A stretch of 46,606 nt of DNA from an uncultured Collinsella sp. GTDB lineage: Bacteria; Actinomycetota; Coriobacteriia; Coriobacteriales; Coriobacteriaceae. Both the position numbers and the translations under genes were made by a program. Under the pieces are notes generated by a model that saw nothing but the letters and a program-made list of their open reading frames with translations, was not told the origin of the DNA and did not search any database. This document shows positions 1 to 8,924 of this stretch, piece after piece (the stretch's first letter is position 1; the number at the start of each line of letters is the position of its first letter). The DNA lies in the NCBI GenBank assembly GCA_947001705.1, contig CAMQHT010000014.1, forward strand, positions 1-46,606, given 5' to 3'.

Positions 1-197
1 CGGAAAGCACATTAAGTGCTTTCCTTTGCGTGCGGAACTCGCGACAAACTTAACCCCCGCCCCCAGCCCCGGAGACCCTCCCTGCCGTCACTTTGTTCGA
101 GTCGTTGTTGTTCCTCGCCGCTTCCGCGGCTCGAGGTCCCCGTTCTCCTCGGCGGGGTTGTCTAAGGTTGTCGCTGAAGCTCTGCCTTTTGTTGCGG
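1..197. other. intergenic, with a short perfect hairpin
   Basis: No convincing gene is seen here. A perfect 9-bp inverted repeat with a 5-nt loop lies at positions 2-24 (GGAAAGCAC / GTGCTTTCC). Its arms begin like the 48-nt palindromes found near 13.3 and 36.1 kb, so it may be a short relative of that family or a terminator of a gene outside the window. The rest is C/T-rich and without a ribosome-binding site in front of any start codon. A 62-codon frame on the plus strand is judged spurious. Confidence 0.5.
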
Positions 198-665
198 TTA
201 GTCCAAGTCAATAAACTTGGTGCTTAGGATCTTGCCGTCTTTGACGAGCATTCTGGCCATGGTGGGGCCTCGGGTGCCTCTGGGGTAGCTGGCGCTGCCC
301 GGGTTGAGGACTAAGCAGCGGCCCACTTGGGCTTCTTTGGTTACGTGGGTGTGACCGTTGATGGCTACGTCTACGGATCCCACCGGAAGGTCTTCGCGGT
401 AGTGGGCTACGGCGAATTTGAGGCCTTCGTAGGTAAAGAGTGCAAGACGGTCTACATCGGGGCCGTAGTCGCGGTAGTAATCGTTGTTGCCCAAGACGGC
501 CCGCACGGGGGCGATGGTGCATAGGTGCTCGTAGTCCATCTCTGACGTGAGGTCGCCGGCGTGGATGATCAGGTCTGCGCCCTCAAGCTCATCCAAGAGC
601 GCAGGCGATAAATAGCCGTGGGTGTCCGAGATGATGTCGATACGCTTGGCGCTTGCACTGTTCAT
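198..665 (-). CDS. YfcE/MJ0936-type metallophosphoesterase
   Basis: A 155-residue protein with the full set of calcineurin-like phosphoesterase metal motifs: SDTHG (residues 13-17), AGD (36-38), LGNND (58-62), AH (87-88) and GHTH (104-107). The length and motif spacing fit the small YfcE/YvnB class, which hydrolyses phosphodiesters with a two-metal centre in the cytoplasm. The physiological substrate cannot be read from the sequence. The ATG is preceded by GGAAGGGAT at a normal distance. A strong terminator separates it from the response regulator gene upstream, so it is probably transcribed on its own. Confidence 0.88.
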   Translation of the reverse strand: MNSASAKRIDIISDTHGYLSPALLDELEGADLIIHAGDLTSEMDYEHLCTIAPVRAVLGNNDYYRDYGPDVDRLALFTYEGLKFAVAHYREDLPVGSVDVAINGHTHVTKEAQVGRCLVLNPGSASYPRGTRGPTMARMLVKDGKILSTKFIDLD

Positions 666-704
666 GGGATCCCTTCCGCAAAAAACGATTCGGCAGATAC
701 ATAC

Positions 705-755
705 AAAAAAGGCCCCACGGCTCCGCAGACGATGGGTCTACAGGGCTGCGGGGCC
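705..755 (-). terminator. intrinsic terminator
   Basis: Read on the minus strand, GGCCCC (750-755) can pair with GGGGCC (711-716), with an alternative inner pairing of CCGCAG and CTGCGG, followed by six T residues. It lies directly after the stop codon of the LytTR regulator and before the phosphoesterase start, so it should end the regulator transcript. Confidence 0.8.
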
Positions 756-761
756 AGCGTG

Positions 762-1478
762 CTAGAGACTCAGGGCCTTCTTGAGCGGCACGACGCGGCG
801 GCGAGAAACCGGCACGCGTTCGTCGACGCCCGTAATGCCCAGCTGGATGGCGCCCGAGGGCACCGTCTCGACGTCCGTGACGCACGCTAGGTTGACGATA
901 TAGCGGCGGTGAACACGGAAGAAGCCAAAGTCGCAGAGCTTGGCCTCAAACTGCGCCAGCGAGGTCGTCGACAAAAAGCGATCATCGACGGTATAGATGC
1001 AGGAGTAATCGTCCTTTGCCATGATAAAGCGGATGTCATCCACGGGAATGAGCACCTTGCGGCCGCCCTTTTCCACCGGGATACGCTCGATGGTCACTTT
1101 GCTGTCCGTAACCGGCTTGGCGCGTTGCATGACCTTCTCGATCGCGCGATCCAAGCGAGCTTCCTCGACAGGCTTCATCAGATAATCGACGGCATCGACG
1201 TCGAATGCCTCGACCGCATGGTCGCTATACGCAGTCACAAACACGATCGCCGGCGGATTTTTGAGCTTATGCAGCGCCTCGGCAAGTTGCAGGCCCGAGG
1301 CACCGGGCATCGAGATATCGAGAAACACGACATCCACGCGACTTTCCATAAGCATCTCGATGGCGGAGCGGACGCTCGACGCCTCCGTGATCGTGCCGAT
1401 CTTGCCCGTTTGCTCGAGCAGGAAGCGAAGCTCCGAGCGAGCCGGCGCCTCATCATCCACAATCATCGCACGCAGCAT
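762..1478 (-). CDS. LytTR-family response regulator (system 1)
   Basis: A 238-residue two-domain regulator. The receiver domain (1-118) has the acidic pair DD at 8-9, the phospho-acceptor Asp54 in FLDISMPG, Thr82 and Lys102. The LytTR DNA-binding domain spans about 132-236 and contains the typical FFRVHRRYIVNL and VPVSRRR segments. I start at ATG 1478, which has GAAAGG about 10 nt upstream, rather than at a TTG 21 nt earlier. It follows the LytS-type kinase gene by 72 bp, so the two are the expected cognate pair. LytTR proteins bind DNA as dimers and often control surface, murein or bacteriocin genes; the targets are not known here. Confidence 0.9.
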   Translation of the reverse strand: MLRAMIVDDEAPARSELRFLLEQTGKIGTITEASSVRSAIEMLMESRVDVVFLDISMPGASGLQLAEALHKLKNPPAIVFVTAYSDHAVEAFDVDAVDYLMKPVEEARLDRAIEKVMQRAKPVTDSKVTIERIPVEKGGRKVLIPVDDIRFIMAKDDYSCIYTVDDRFLSTTSLAQFEAKLCDFGFFRVHRRYIVNLACVTDVETVPSGAIQLGITGVDERVPVSRRRVVPLKKALSL

Positions 1479-1550
1479 AGGGATAAAACCTTTCGTCAAC
1501 TAACTACGCCGGGCATCCGTCGCATGACGTTGAGCCCGTAGCCTTTTATT

Positions 1551-2894
1551 TTACTCTTGAATGTCAAAGATGCTCTCTGACAAATCAAGATGAAGGAGCA
1601 CTTTGGTGCCCTTGCCCGGCGCCGATTCGACACGCGTATAGGAGTGCGGCCCATAAAAGCGATGGATGCGCTCCGAAATATTGTGCATGGCCACACCGGC
1701 GCCGCCACCCTGGGGAGAGCTGGCGTCGGGACGGGCAGAGCGCTCGTCAAACAGTCTGGCGGCGGTACCCTCATCCATGCCCACGCCATTATCGGCCACG
1801 GCAATCAAGATTGCATCCTCGCCGTCTTGGTGAACGGTCACGTCGATCCTCAGGGCGTCGTCATCGCCCATACCATGACGTACGGCGTTCTCGACAATCG
1901 GCTGGATCACGAACGCCGGCACCAGCGTATCTTCCACGTCCTCGGACACATCGAACGTCGCAAGCACGCGGTCCTCGCCAAAGCGGGCCTTCTCAAAGGT
2001 AAGGTAGCGCTTGGTCTGTGCGACCTCGCGCGAGACCGGAATAAGCGATCCCGAGTTGTCGAGCGTGGCACGATAGAACGATGAGAACTCACGAAGCAGT
2101 TCGCGGGCCCGCAACGGGTCGGTGCGCGTAAACGATGCAATGGTGTTCAGCGTGTTGAACAGGAAGTGCGGGTTAATCTGCGCCTGCAGCGCACGCACCT
2201 CAGCGCGCGCCGTGAGTTCCTTTTGCACCTCGAGCTCGTGGATGGCGAGCTGCGTGGACAAGATCTCGGCAAAGCCCGAGGCAAGCGCGTACTGGGTACG
2301 GTCGACGGCGCGCGGGGTCTTGTAGTAGAACTTGAGCGTGCCGACGGTACGATCGCCCACCTTGATGGGAGCGATAATGCCGGCGGGGACTTGGTTGTGC
2401 GAGCCGTCCGAACCCACGACATCCACCATACGGTTGAACGACTGCACGATGCCATGTTCGATAACGTAGCGCGTGGCAAGCGTGTGGATGGGAGTATCGG
2501 GCAGCAGTTTTTCCTCAAACTCGCCCGCGCAGGCAAGCACGTTGTCCTCGTCGGTGATGGCCACCGTCATGGCGCGCGTCTCGGGCAAAATGCGCCGGCA
2601 CACCAAACGCGCCGATTCCTGCGTCAGACCGCCCTTAATGTCCTCGAGCATGGCCGAGGCCACCGAGAGCGTCTCCTCGGTGTACTGGGAGCGCACCGAA
2701 TCGGGATTGAGCGTCAAAAAGATAAAGATGCACAGAAAGATGCACAGCAGCGCGCAGGCAATCACCGTGGCGATCGGCTCGATACCGGTCACCAAGGCAA
2801 AAATAAAGTACACCAGCACGCAAATGGCGCAGGCAACGGCAATGATGCGAAAGATTGATATTGAACTATCGCGCTGGGCGCGGCGGTCGATCAT
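1551..2894 (-). CDS. LytS/YpdA-type sensor histidine kinase (system 1)
   Basis: A 447-residue kinase with two N-terminal membrane segments (about 13-37 and 41-62), a GAF-like cytoplasmic sensory region (about 75-215), a His_kinase dimerisation segment with the phospho-acceptor His243 in INPHFLFNT, and a HATPase domain with N-box VENAVRHG (334-341) and DNGVGM (368-373). This is the class that partners LytTR regulators, and one follows immediately. The start codon overlaps the stop of the upstream glycosyltransferase (ATGA), which indicates translational coupling. Only very short loops lie outside the membrane, so the signal is likely to be sensed in the membrane or by the GAF-like domain. Confidence 0.9.
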   Translation of the reverse strand: MIDRRAQRDSSISIFRIIAVACAICVLVYFIFALVTGIEPIATVIACALLCIFLCIFIFLTLNPDSVRSQYTEETLSVASAMLEDIKGGLTQESARLVCRRILPETRAMTVAITDEDNVLACAGEFEEKLLPDTPIHTLATRYVIEHGIVQSFNRMVDVVGSDGSHNQVPAGIIAPIKVGDRTVGTLKFYYKTPRAVDRTQYALASGFAEILSTQLAIHELEVQKELTARAEVRALQAQINPHFLFNTLNTIASFTRTDPLRARELLREFSSFYRATLDNSGSLIPVSREVAQTKRYLTFEKARFGEDRVLATFDVSEDVEDTLVPAFVIQPIVENAVRHGMGDDDALRIDVTVHQDGEDAILIAVADNGVGMDEGTAARLFDERSARPDASSPQGGGAGVAMHNISERIHRFYGPHSYTRVESAPGKGTKVLLHLDLSESIFDIQE

Positions 2895-4078
2895 TCGGCC
2901 CCCTCCAGGATACTGATCAGTTGTGCGTCACGCCAAAGCCCGTCCATGATCTTGGGCCAAAAGCTCTGGAAACGCAGATAGCTTGCAGCGTTTTGGCGCG
3001 CATAGGCCTTTGCCTCGTCGATACCATGGCGCCAGATGCGCAGGTAGCCCTCATGCTCGCGGGTAAACACGCTGCGGACCATAGCGGTCTTGCGCACGCG
3101 GTCGTCGAGCTCGCGCGAAATCCACGGGCCCGGGTAGGGCATGAGCGATGCCGCCGTAACGGGGATGAGCTCCTTTTGATGCGCGGCGAACGTCAACTTG
3201 GCCCGTTCGTAGTACCAACGGTATACATCCTGCATAAAGCGCGGTGAGCGCTTCTCGGACTCGGGCGGCAGGTGACGAACGGCCCACTCGTTGTCAAACC
3301 ACACGTCATAGCCAAACATGCGCATGTTAAAGAGGTAATCCAGATCCTCGCCACGGGTGATAAACGGATCAAAGGCCACACGCGTAAAGGCGCGGGCGTG
3401 CAGGGCCATCAGGCCGCCGCACACGTAGTTGGAGCGCGAGATGCGGGTGCCCGAGAGCGCCTTTTTCATCCAACGGTTGAACTCGATGCGCTTGGTCCAC
3501 CAACGATGGCAGATGCCCACCTTGTCCGTGGGCGCCAGCGGGGATCCGTCGCGATCGTAAAAGTAACCGCTCTTGACCAAAATCGGCAGGCCCTGACGCG
3601 TCTGCTGGCCCAGCGCATAGGTCGCGCGCTTCATAAAGTCGGCGTCGATGACAGTCTCATCGTCATCCAAAAAGATAACCGCGTCATGCCCCAGCACAGC
3701 GGCACAGGCTAGCCCCATGTTGCGGATGGCGCCGTAGCCTCGCAGACTCACGCACTCGCCCGAACCCTTGGGTGCGATCTGAGCAACCCGGTCTGCGATG
3801 CGCGAGGCCTGGGTGTTGGTAACAACGGTGACCTTGAGCGTGGGATGCGCGTCGACAATCTCGTGCACGCGCAGCGACACATCGGCTGTGGCAGAAACGG
3901 GACAGACCACCAAAAGGATGATGCGCGGGATGTCACGTACCTGCTCAAGCGAGACCAGGCAGCGGTCGAGTTCGGGATTGTCGGCGTTGAGTCGTGTCGA
4001 ATGGTCATAGGTGCCAGGGGCGTTTGCGCGAGCGTCATCGCCCGCCCAATACGTTGGAATCACGACCGTGGCGTTCAT
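2891..4078 (-). CDS. GT-A fold glycosyltransferase-like protein
   Basis: A 395-residue protein beginning MNATVVIPTYWAG, the usual first strand of family-2 type GT-A glycosyltransferases, with the metal/nucleotide motif FLDDDE near residue 155 and a later GEDLDY that could be the acceptor-side acidic motif. No signal peptide or membrane segment is seen, so it is cytoplasmic. Sugar donor and acceptor cannot be predicted. It overlaps the downstream histidine kinase by 4 nt, so the enzyme, kinase and LytTR regulator form one expression unit. The ATG has GGAGGG about 7 nt upstream, and a terminator-like hairpin lies just before that site. Confidence 0.8.
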   Translation of the reverse strand: MNATVVIPTYWAGDDARANAPGTYDHSTRLNADNPELDRCLVSLEQVRDIPRIILLVVCPVSATADVSLRVHEIVDAHPTLKVTVVTNTQASRIADRVAQIAPKGSGECVSLRGYGAIRNMGLACAAVLGHDAVIFLDDDETVIDADFMKRATYALGQQTRQGLPILVKSGYFYDRDGSPLAPTDKVGICHRWWTKRIEFNRWMKKALSGTRISRSNYVCGGLMALHARAFTRVAFDPFITRGEDLDYLFNMRMFGYDVWFDNEWAVRHLPPESEKRSPRFMQDVYRWYYERAKLTFAAHQKELIPVTAASLMPYPGPWISRELDDRVRKTAMVRSVFTREHEGYLRIWRHGIDEAKAYARQNAASYLRFQSFWPKIMDGLWRDAQLISILEGAE

Positions 4079-4099
4079 GCCTTACCCTCCCTGCAACAC

Positions 4100-4134
4100 A
4101 AAAACGGGACGCCGCCAAACACAGGCGACGCCCC
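4100..4134 (-). terminator. terminator-like hairpin in front of the glycosyltransferase
   Basis: On the minus strand an 11-bp stem (two G-U pairs, 7-nt loop) is followed by TTTTTG. It begins about 115 nt after the transporter stop and ends about 20 nt before the ATG of the next gene. A TATGAT box lies upstream of it, so it may act as an attenuator in the leader as well as ending transporter transcripts. Confidence 0.65.
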
Positions 4135-4151
4135 GCGACCTAGCTGACTCC

Positions 4152-4157
4152 ATCATA
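4152..4157 (-). promoter_or_regulatory. candidate -10 box for glycosyltransferase-kinase-regulator operon
   Basis: TATGAT on the minus strand in the transporter-glycosyltransferase gap. No good -35 hexamer is seen at 16-18 nt, so this is a weak or activated promoter at best. If used, the transcript would carry the hairpin at 4100-4134 in its leader. Confidence 0.35.
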
Positions 4158-4249
4158 CCCACTTGGGCTAATCATTGTTCGAAAGTCAGAATGTTTATTG
4201 CGGATAACCCCAAAAGAGTATCGCGGCGGACGCAATTACCGGCAAGTTC

Positions 4250-5509
4250 CTATGCGGCCTGCTCTGCCGTCTGAGACATGCAGGACAGACGGACCAGCAG
4301 CACAAAGCCCACCACCAGCAGCACGCCGATAGACAGGACGCCCAGCGAGGGGTTGCCGGTCAGCGAGGTGACGACCGACACCAAGAAGGTGCCCATGACA
4401 CTTGCATAGCGGCCAAAGATATCAAAGAAGCCGTAGTACTCGTTGGACTTTTCCTTGGGAATAATGCGGCCGAAGTAGCTACGGCTGAGCGCCTGCACAC
4501 CGCCCTGGAACAGGCCGACCATAATGGCAAGCACCCAGAATTCAAAGGCGGTCTTGAGGAAGAACGCGGCAAAGAGCACGATGCCCATATAGGCGGCGAC
4601 GGCCACCAAGATCATATTGAGTGTGCCCACGCGACCGGCAAGCTTGCCGTAGATGATGGCGGACGGAAAGGCCACAAACTGCGTAACGAGCAGAGCCAGC
4701 ACCAGTTGGGTCGAGTCGATGCCCAAAGCCGATCCATAGCTGGTTGCCATGGAAATGACCGTGTGCACACCGTCGATGTAGAAGAAGAACGCGATCATGT
4801 AGACCAGCACGGTCTTGTTGTGGGCAATCTCGCGCATGGTGTGTCCGACCTCGGAGAACACGCCGCCCACGATGTGGCCGATGGTGTCCTCGGGACCACG
4901 CTCGCGACCGTACTTTTGCTTATAGGTGCGAATGAGCGGCAGGGTAAAGATGAGCCACCAGGCACCAGTGATGACAAACGACAGACGCGTTGCCAGCATG
5001 GTGGGGACACCAAGAGCGGGACCACCCATGATAAGCGCCAGGCAGATGATGAACGGCACGGTGGAACCGATGTAGCCCCAGGCATAGCCCGAGCTGGACA
5101 CGACGTCCATGCGCTCGTCGGTGGTAATGTCGGGCAGCATGGCGTCGTAGAACGTCATAGAAGAGTTGAGGCCGATGGTGCACAGCACGTACACAGTCAA
5201 AAATGCCATGGCGGACATTGGGATAGCCTGCGCCAGGCAAAGAACCAGGCCCGTGAGGAAGAAGCCCAAGAAGAACTTGATCTTGTTGCCGGCGTAATCG
5301 GCAAGCGCGCCCAGAATGGGCATGAGCATGGCAATGACCAGCGAGGCAATCGTCTGCGCGTTGCCCCAAGCGACCACCAGGTCTGCCGAGGAAGCGCCGG
5401 TATTGATGGCGTTAAAGTAGATGGGCACCACCGAGGTATTGAGCAGCACGAGGGCCGAGTTTCCCACATCGTACATGACCCAGTTACGCTCGAGCTTGGT
5501 GTATTTCAT
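4250..5509 (-). CDS. UMF1/Atg22-like major facilitator transporter
   Basis: A 419-residue polytopic membrane protein with about 12 hydrophobic segments. The N-terminus (KLERNWVMYDVGNSA) and the YFGRIIPKEKSNEYYGFFDIFGR segment before the last third are characteristic of the bacterial UMF1 branch related to vacuolar Atg22 amino-acid effluxers. Substrate is unknown. The ATG follows AAGGG. It is transcribed from its own 100-bp upstream region and is separated from the glycosyltransferase downstream by a terminator-like hairpin, so a direct role in that operon is not implied. Confidence 0.85.
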   Translation of the reverse strand: MKYTKLERNWVMYDVGNSALVLLNTSVVPIYFNAINTGASSADLVVAWGNAQTIASLVIAMLMPILGALADYAGNKIKFFLGFFLTGLVLCLAQAIPMSAMAFLTVYVLCTIGLNSSMTFYDAMLPDITTDERMDVVSSSGYAWGYIGSTVPFIICLALIMGGPALGVPTMLATRLSFVITGAWWLIFTLPLIRTYKQKYGRERGPEDTIGHIVGGVFSEVGHTMREIAHNKTVLVYMIAFFFYIDGVHTVISMATSYGSALGIDSTQLVLALLVTQFVAFPSAIIYGKLAGRVGTLNMILVAVAAYMGIVLFAAFFLKTAFEFWVLAIMVGLFQGGVQALSRSYFGRIIPKEKSNEYYGFFDIFGRYASVMGTFLVSVVTSLTGNPSLGVLSIGVLLVVGFVLLVRLSCMSQTAEQAA

Positions 5510-5610
5510 GGACAGGGACCCTTCGTATTCGCCCGATATGCAGCTAGTTCATCGTACCCCAATTGCACGGAGGCGCCGGTAAGGATTCGGCAAAGAGACA
5601 GGAGCGGACC

Positions 5611-6555
5611 CTACTCCTCGCGGTCGAACTCCTCGTCGGTGCCGAGCACGCGGCCGCTGTAGTTGACGTGACCGGTCACGGCCTCCATGTCACCGGTCTC
5701 GATAAAACGCGCGACCGTGCACTCGTAATCGACCAGCGCGCGATCAAAGACCTCGGGGAAACTCTCGTTCGAGACCTCATCGGTAAAGGGATTCTTCCAT
5801 GTCAGATGGCCCAGGTTACCGGTGCGCTCGGGCAGCTCCGTCGTCACGCGATGGGCAAGGCCGTCGAGCAGCGAGTAGTCGTGCACCAACCCCTCAACCA
5901 GCGAGATCGCGCGCGTCTTTACGGAGTCGGCCGGCTCAATCGCACGGTAAAGTCGCTGCATATTGGCAACGGCAGCACCGTACTCCCCCGCCGGAATGTC
6001 AATGCCGTACACGCGTCCGGCAACATAGCTCATCAGCACGCCGGCCACGCGACTGATGCGATCGGTGGTGACGATCTCGCCCGCCGGCGGGTAATCGTCG
6101 ACCGTAGCGCCATCGCGCTTAAGCTGCAGCATCAGTACATCCAGGTCGCTCTCGATCACGGCATGGACCTGACTGCTCGAATCCTCAAGCTCTGAATCGG
6201 ACTCCACGATGCCAAACTGCTGCTCATAGACAAAGGGGTGGGCGTTGCGGTCGAGCACGTAATGAGACAGCAGACCCAGCGCAAAGGCGCGACCCAAGCT
6301 GGCGTCGCGCGGCAGCAGATGCGACACGCCGTCGCGCAGGCACGCGAACTGGCGAGACATGCGCGAGCGATGCATGACCTGCGCCAGCAGCGTACAGTCG
6401 GAAACACGCGGTGTCAGAATGTGGAAGAAAAACGGGTCGGGGCCCTGGTTGCCCAGGATAAAGGCAATACGCTCCTCGTCGGACGTGATAACGCCCTGCG
6501 GAAGACGGTCGATGCTTTCCTCGCCAAACAGATGATGCGTAATGAGCGCAGGCAT
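5611..6555 (-). CDS. zinc-dependent phospholipase C-like protein
   Basis: A 314-residue protein starting MPALITHHLFGEES and containing GNQGPDPFFFHIL, SHYVLDRNAHPF and further His/Asp residues. This pattern of scattered His and Asp ligands is that of the bacterial zinc-dependent phospholipase C family (PF00882 type), where three zinc ions are bound. No signal peptide is visible, as in most clostridial and coriobacterial members of unknown role. I prefer ATG 6555, which has AAAGGATC at the right distance, to a start 30 nt upstream. Substrate specificity is unknown. Confidence 0.78.
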   Translation of the reverse strand: MPALITHHLFGEESIDRLPQGVITSDEERIAFILGNQGPDPFFFHILTPRVSDCTLLAQVMHRSRMSRQFACLRDGVSHLLPRDASLGRAFALGLLSHYVLDRNAHPFVYEQQFGIVESDSELEDSSSQVHAVIESDLDVLMLQLKRDGATVDDYPPAGEIVTTDRISRVAGVLMSYVAGRVYGIDIPAGEYGAAVANMQRLYRAIEPADSVKTRAISLVEGLVHDYSLLDGLAHRVTTELPERTGNLGHLTWKNPFTDEVSNESFPEVFDRALVDYECTVARFIETGDMEAVTGHVNYSGRVLGTDEEFDREE

Positions 6556-6647
6556 AATGATCCTTTCGATTTCATTCGATGCCACCCATTATGCCCACCG
6601 CGCGCCCGTGCCAAACCTGCGGCGGTAAACGGTGGCGTGCGGACCGC

Positions 6648-7382
6648 TTACGCAAGCCCCAGGTGCGTCTTAACCTCGGCGGCGCGACGGCGGGACACGG
6701 GCACCGTCGAGGTCACGCGATCGAGCCTGAGCTCCATCAGGCCCGTGGAGCCGATCTCGACATTGTGCACGTCTTCCAAATTGACCAGATAACTGCGGTG
6801 GACACGGATAAAGCCCTCGGAGGCCAGGCGCCGCTCGAGCGAGGAAATCGACTCATTGATCAGGTATGTTCCCTCGGCGCAGACGGCGTTGCAAAAATCG
6901 GCGCGTGCCTCAAAGTAGCAGACATCCGCCACGGGAATGAACACCTTTTTACCCCCACGATCCACCGTCAGGCGAAGGGGCTGGCGCGGGGTATGGACAG
7001 CGCGGCGAACACCCAGGGCGGTTTCGATCTTGTCGAGCGCCTTCGACAGGCGCGCGTCCTCGACCGGCTTGACGATGTAATCGACGGCATCGAGGTTATA
7101 GGCATCGGCCGCATACTCGGCAAATGCCGTCACAAACACCACGACCGGCGGCGTCTTTAGGTTCTGCAGCGTCTCGGCAAGCTCGATTCCCGAGCGACCG
7201 GGCATCGTGATATCCAAAAACAAGACGTCGGGCTTGTTCGACAGGATCGATTCCACAGCCTCGGTGACATTGCCCGCCTCGGCAATCTGGCCCACACGCG
7301 CATCCCTTTCCAACAGATAACGTAGCTCAGCCCTAATAGGGGGCTCGTCATCAACCACCAAGATGTTCCATCCCTCGGACAT
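6648..7382 (-). CDS. LytTR-family response regulator (system 2)
   Basis: A 244-residue regulator with a receiver domain (DD at 11-12, phospho-acceptor Asp57, Thr85, Lys105) and a C-terminal LytTR domain (about 137-241, FIRVHRSYLVNL and VPVSRRR). It is clearly paralogous to the regulator at 762-1478 but diverged, especially in the linker and DNA-binding half. ATG 7382 is preceded by AGAGGGG. The gene lies 39 bp behind its LytS-type kinase. The two systems so close together probably arose by duplication and may cross-talk or share targets. Confidence 0.9.
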   Translation of the reverse strand: MSEGWNILVVDDEPPIRAELRYLLERDARVGQIAEAGNVTEAVESILSNKPDVLFLDITMPGRSGIELAETLQNLKTPPVVVFVTAFAEYAADAYNLDAVDYIVKPVEDARLSKALDKIETALGVRRAVHTPRQPLRLTVDRGGKKVFIPVADVCYFEARADFCNAVCAEGTYLINESISSLERRLASEGFIRVHRSYLVNLEDVHNVEIGSTGLMELRLDRVTSTVPVSRRRAAEVKTHLGLA

Positions 7383-7421
7383 ATGCGCTTCCCCTCTTTT
7401 TTCTCTCAATCCAACCGCGCG

Positions 7422-8813
7422 CTACACCTTCATCGGCGCCGGCTCATGCGGCTCGCCGTTCAGCTCGACGATGACCTGTGTTCCCACGCCTTCCTGGGAC
7501 TTCACGCGCATGCCAGAATCTTCTCCGTAAAAGAAATGGATGCGCTGAAGCACGTTGAAGAGCGCCAGGCCGCAACCTCGCTTGATGGATCCGTCGGCGG
7601 TAATGCTCTCGGGCTCCTCTCGGCGATGCTGCTCAAACAGATGCGCGCAGACTTCTTCGCTCATACCGATGCCGTCATCTTCGACGATGATCTCCAAGCC
7701 GTCATCGGTCTCAAAAGCCCTAACACGAATAGAAAGCGGCTCGGTCTCGCGCTGCGCATGCTTGATGCAGTTTTCGAGCAACGGCTGCAAGATAAACGGC
7801 GGCACCATGCAATCGCGCACCTCAAAGTCGATATCGACCGAGAGGCGCAGACGGCCGTCGCCATACCGGGCCTGCATAAGATTGATATAACGGGTGCCCT
7901 GTTCCACCTCATGCTCGAGCGTGGTGAGCGTATCGGAGTCAGAAAGCGTCTGACGATAGTAATTGGAAAAATCGATGAGCAGCGATCGCGCCTTGTCGGG
8001 CTCGGTTCGAACGAGCGACACGATCGTGCTAATGGTGTTGAACAGAAAATGCGGGTCGACCTGCGACTGCAGGGCCCGAAGCTCCACGCGGGCTGTGAGC
8101 TCGTCCTGGCGCTCGAGCTCAAAGCTGGCGAGCTGCGTGGAGATGAGATCGGCAAAACCCGAGGCCAACGCCGTCTGGCGCATATCGATGCTGCTCAGGC
8201 GGGGATAGTACAGCTCGAGCGTACCCACGCAATGCCCGCGCACGGTAAGCGGCGCGACAATGCCGGCGCGCAGGCGGGGAAAATAGCCGCCCGTCTCATT
8301 GGAGGCGTCGCGCGAAAATACACTCTGCTCGCCGGACTCGATCACGTTGAGCGTGGTCTTGAGCACAACCGGGGTGCCGGCAGGGCACTTTGCCGAGTCC
8401 TCGCCCCAGCTTGCCAACACCTGTTTGCCATCGGTAAAGCAGATGGCAGAGGCGATGGTCTCGGACAGGATAATTTTAGAGGCGCCCAGGGCCGCTTCGG
8501 GCGTAAGGCCGCGCGACGTGTAGGCGAATATTTTTGATGCGATGGCGAGCGTACGGTCGGTTGCGCTCGATGTGAGGTCGTCGGGGACCACAAAGACATA
8601 CGAGAAAAAGAAGCACAGCATGACCAGGCCGGCAATAACGACAACGCCCGGAACGGGATTGGGATTATCGGTTAAATCCCAGATAAGCAGCAGGATAAGC
8701 GCCGGAACGACAATACCGAGCAGGATGGCCTGAACCACATGCTGGGCCGTACGAAAGACCTTGGTAGAGTTGTAGCTCTTGCCCAGAATCAGCCTGTTTA
8801 AATCCACCGTCAT
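7422..8813 (-). CDS. LytS/YpdA-type sensor histidine kinase (system 2)
   Basis: A 463-residue kinase with two membrane segments (about 26-46 and 55-76), a GAF-like region (about 90-230), phospho-acceptor His255 in VDPHFLFNT, N-box LLENCIKHA (345-353) and DDGIGM (379-384). The layout matches the kinase at 1551-2894 throughout, including the conserved ALASGFADLISTQLA joint before the phospho-acceptor helix. AAGAGGGG precedes the ATG. A terminator-like hairpin for the upstream amidohydrolase lies only about 30 nt in front of the start. Confidence 0.9.
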   Translation of the reverse strand: MTVDLNRLILGKSYNSTKVFRTAQHVVQAILLGIVVPALILLLIWDLTDNPNPVPGVVVIAGLVMLCFFFSYVFVVPDDLTSSATDRTLAIASKIFAYTSRGLTPEAALGASKIILSETIASAICFTDGKQVLASWGEDSAKCPAGTPVVLKTTLNVIESGEQSVFSRDASNETGGYFPRLRAGIVAPLTVRGHCVGTLELYYPRLSSIDMRQTALASGFADLISTQLASFELERQDELTARVELRALQSQVDPHFLFNTISTIVSLVRTEPDKARSLLIDFSNYYRQTLSDSDTLTTLEHEVEQGTRYINLMQARYGDGRLRLSVDIDFEVRDCMVPPFILQPLLENCIKHAQRETEPLSIRVRAFETDDGLEIIVEDDGIGMSEEVCAHLFEQHRREEPESITADGSIKRGCGLALFNVLQRIHFFYGEDSGMRVKSQEGVGTQVIVELNGEPHEPAPMKV

Positions 8814-8837
8814 CCCCTCTTGTCCTTAGCACCCATA

Positions 8838-8866
8838 GCAATAAAGAGGGCCGCAAGCGACCCTCT
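8838..8866 (-). terminator. terminator after the amidohydrolase gene
   Basis: Minus-strand AGAGGGTCGC / GCGGCCCTCT stem with one G-U pair and a 2-4 nt loop, followed by TTTATT. It should end the permease-amidohydrolase transcript. It sits immediately before the ribosome-binding site of the second histidine kinase. Confidence 0.7.
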
Positions 8867-8868
8867 CC

Positions 8869-8883
8869 ATTGCATTATGCAAT
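8869..8883. promoter_or_regulatory. 15-bp palindrome, possible operator
   Basis: ATTGCAT-T-ATGCAAT is a perfect odd-centred palindrome. On the minus strand it contains CATAAT, which could serve as the -10 box of the histidine kinase 2 gene. It resembles the longer AATTATGCAA palindrome at 26012-26033, but a common regulator is only a guess. Confidence 0.35.
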
Positions 8884-8924
8884 CAAAAACTGTGTTTTAC
8901 ATCCAGCCATCGACAAACGGTATC

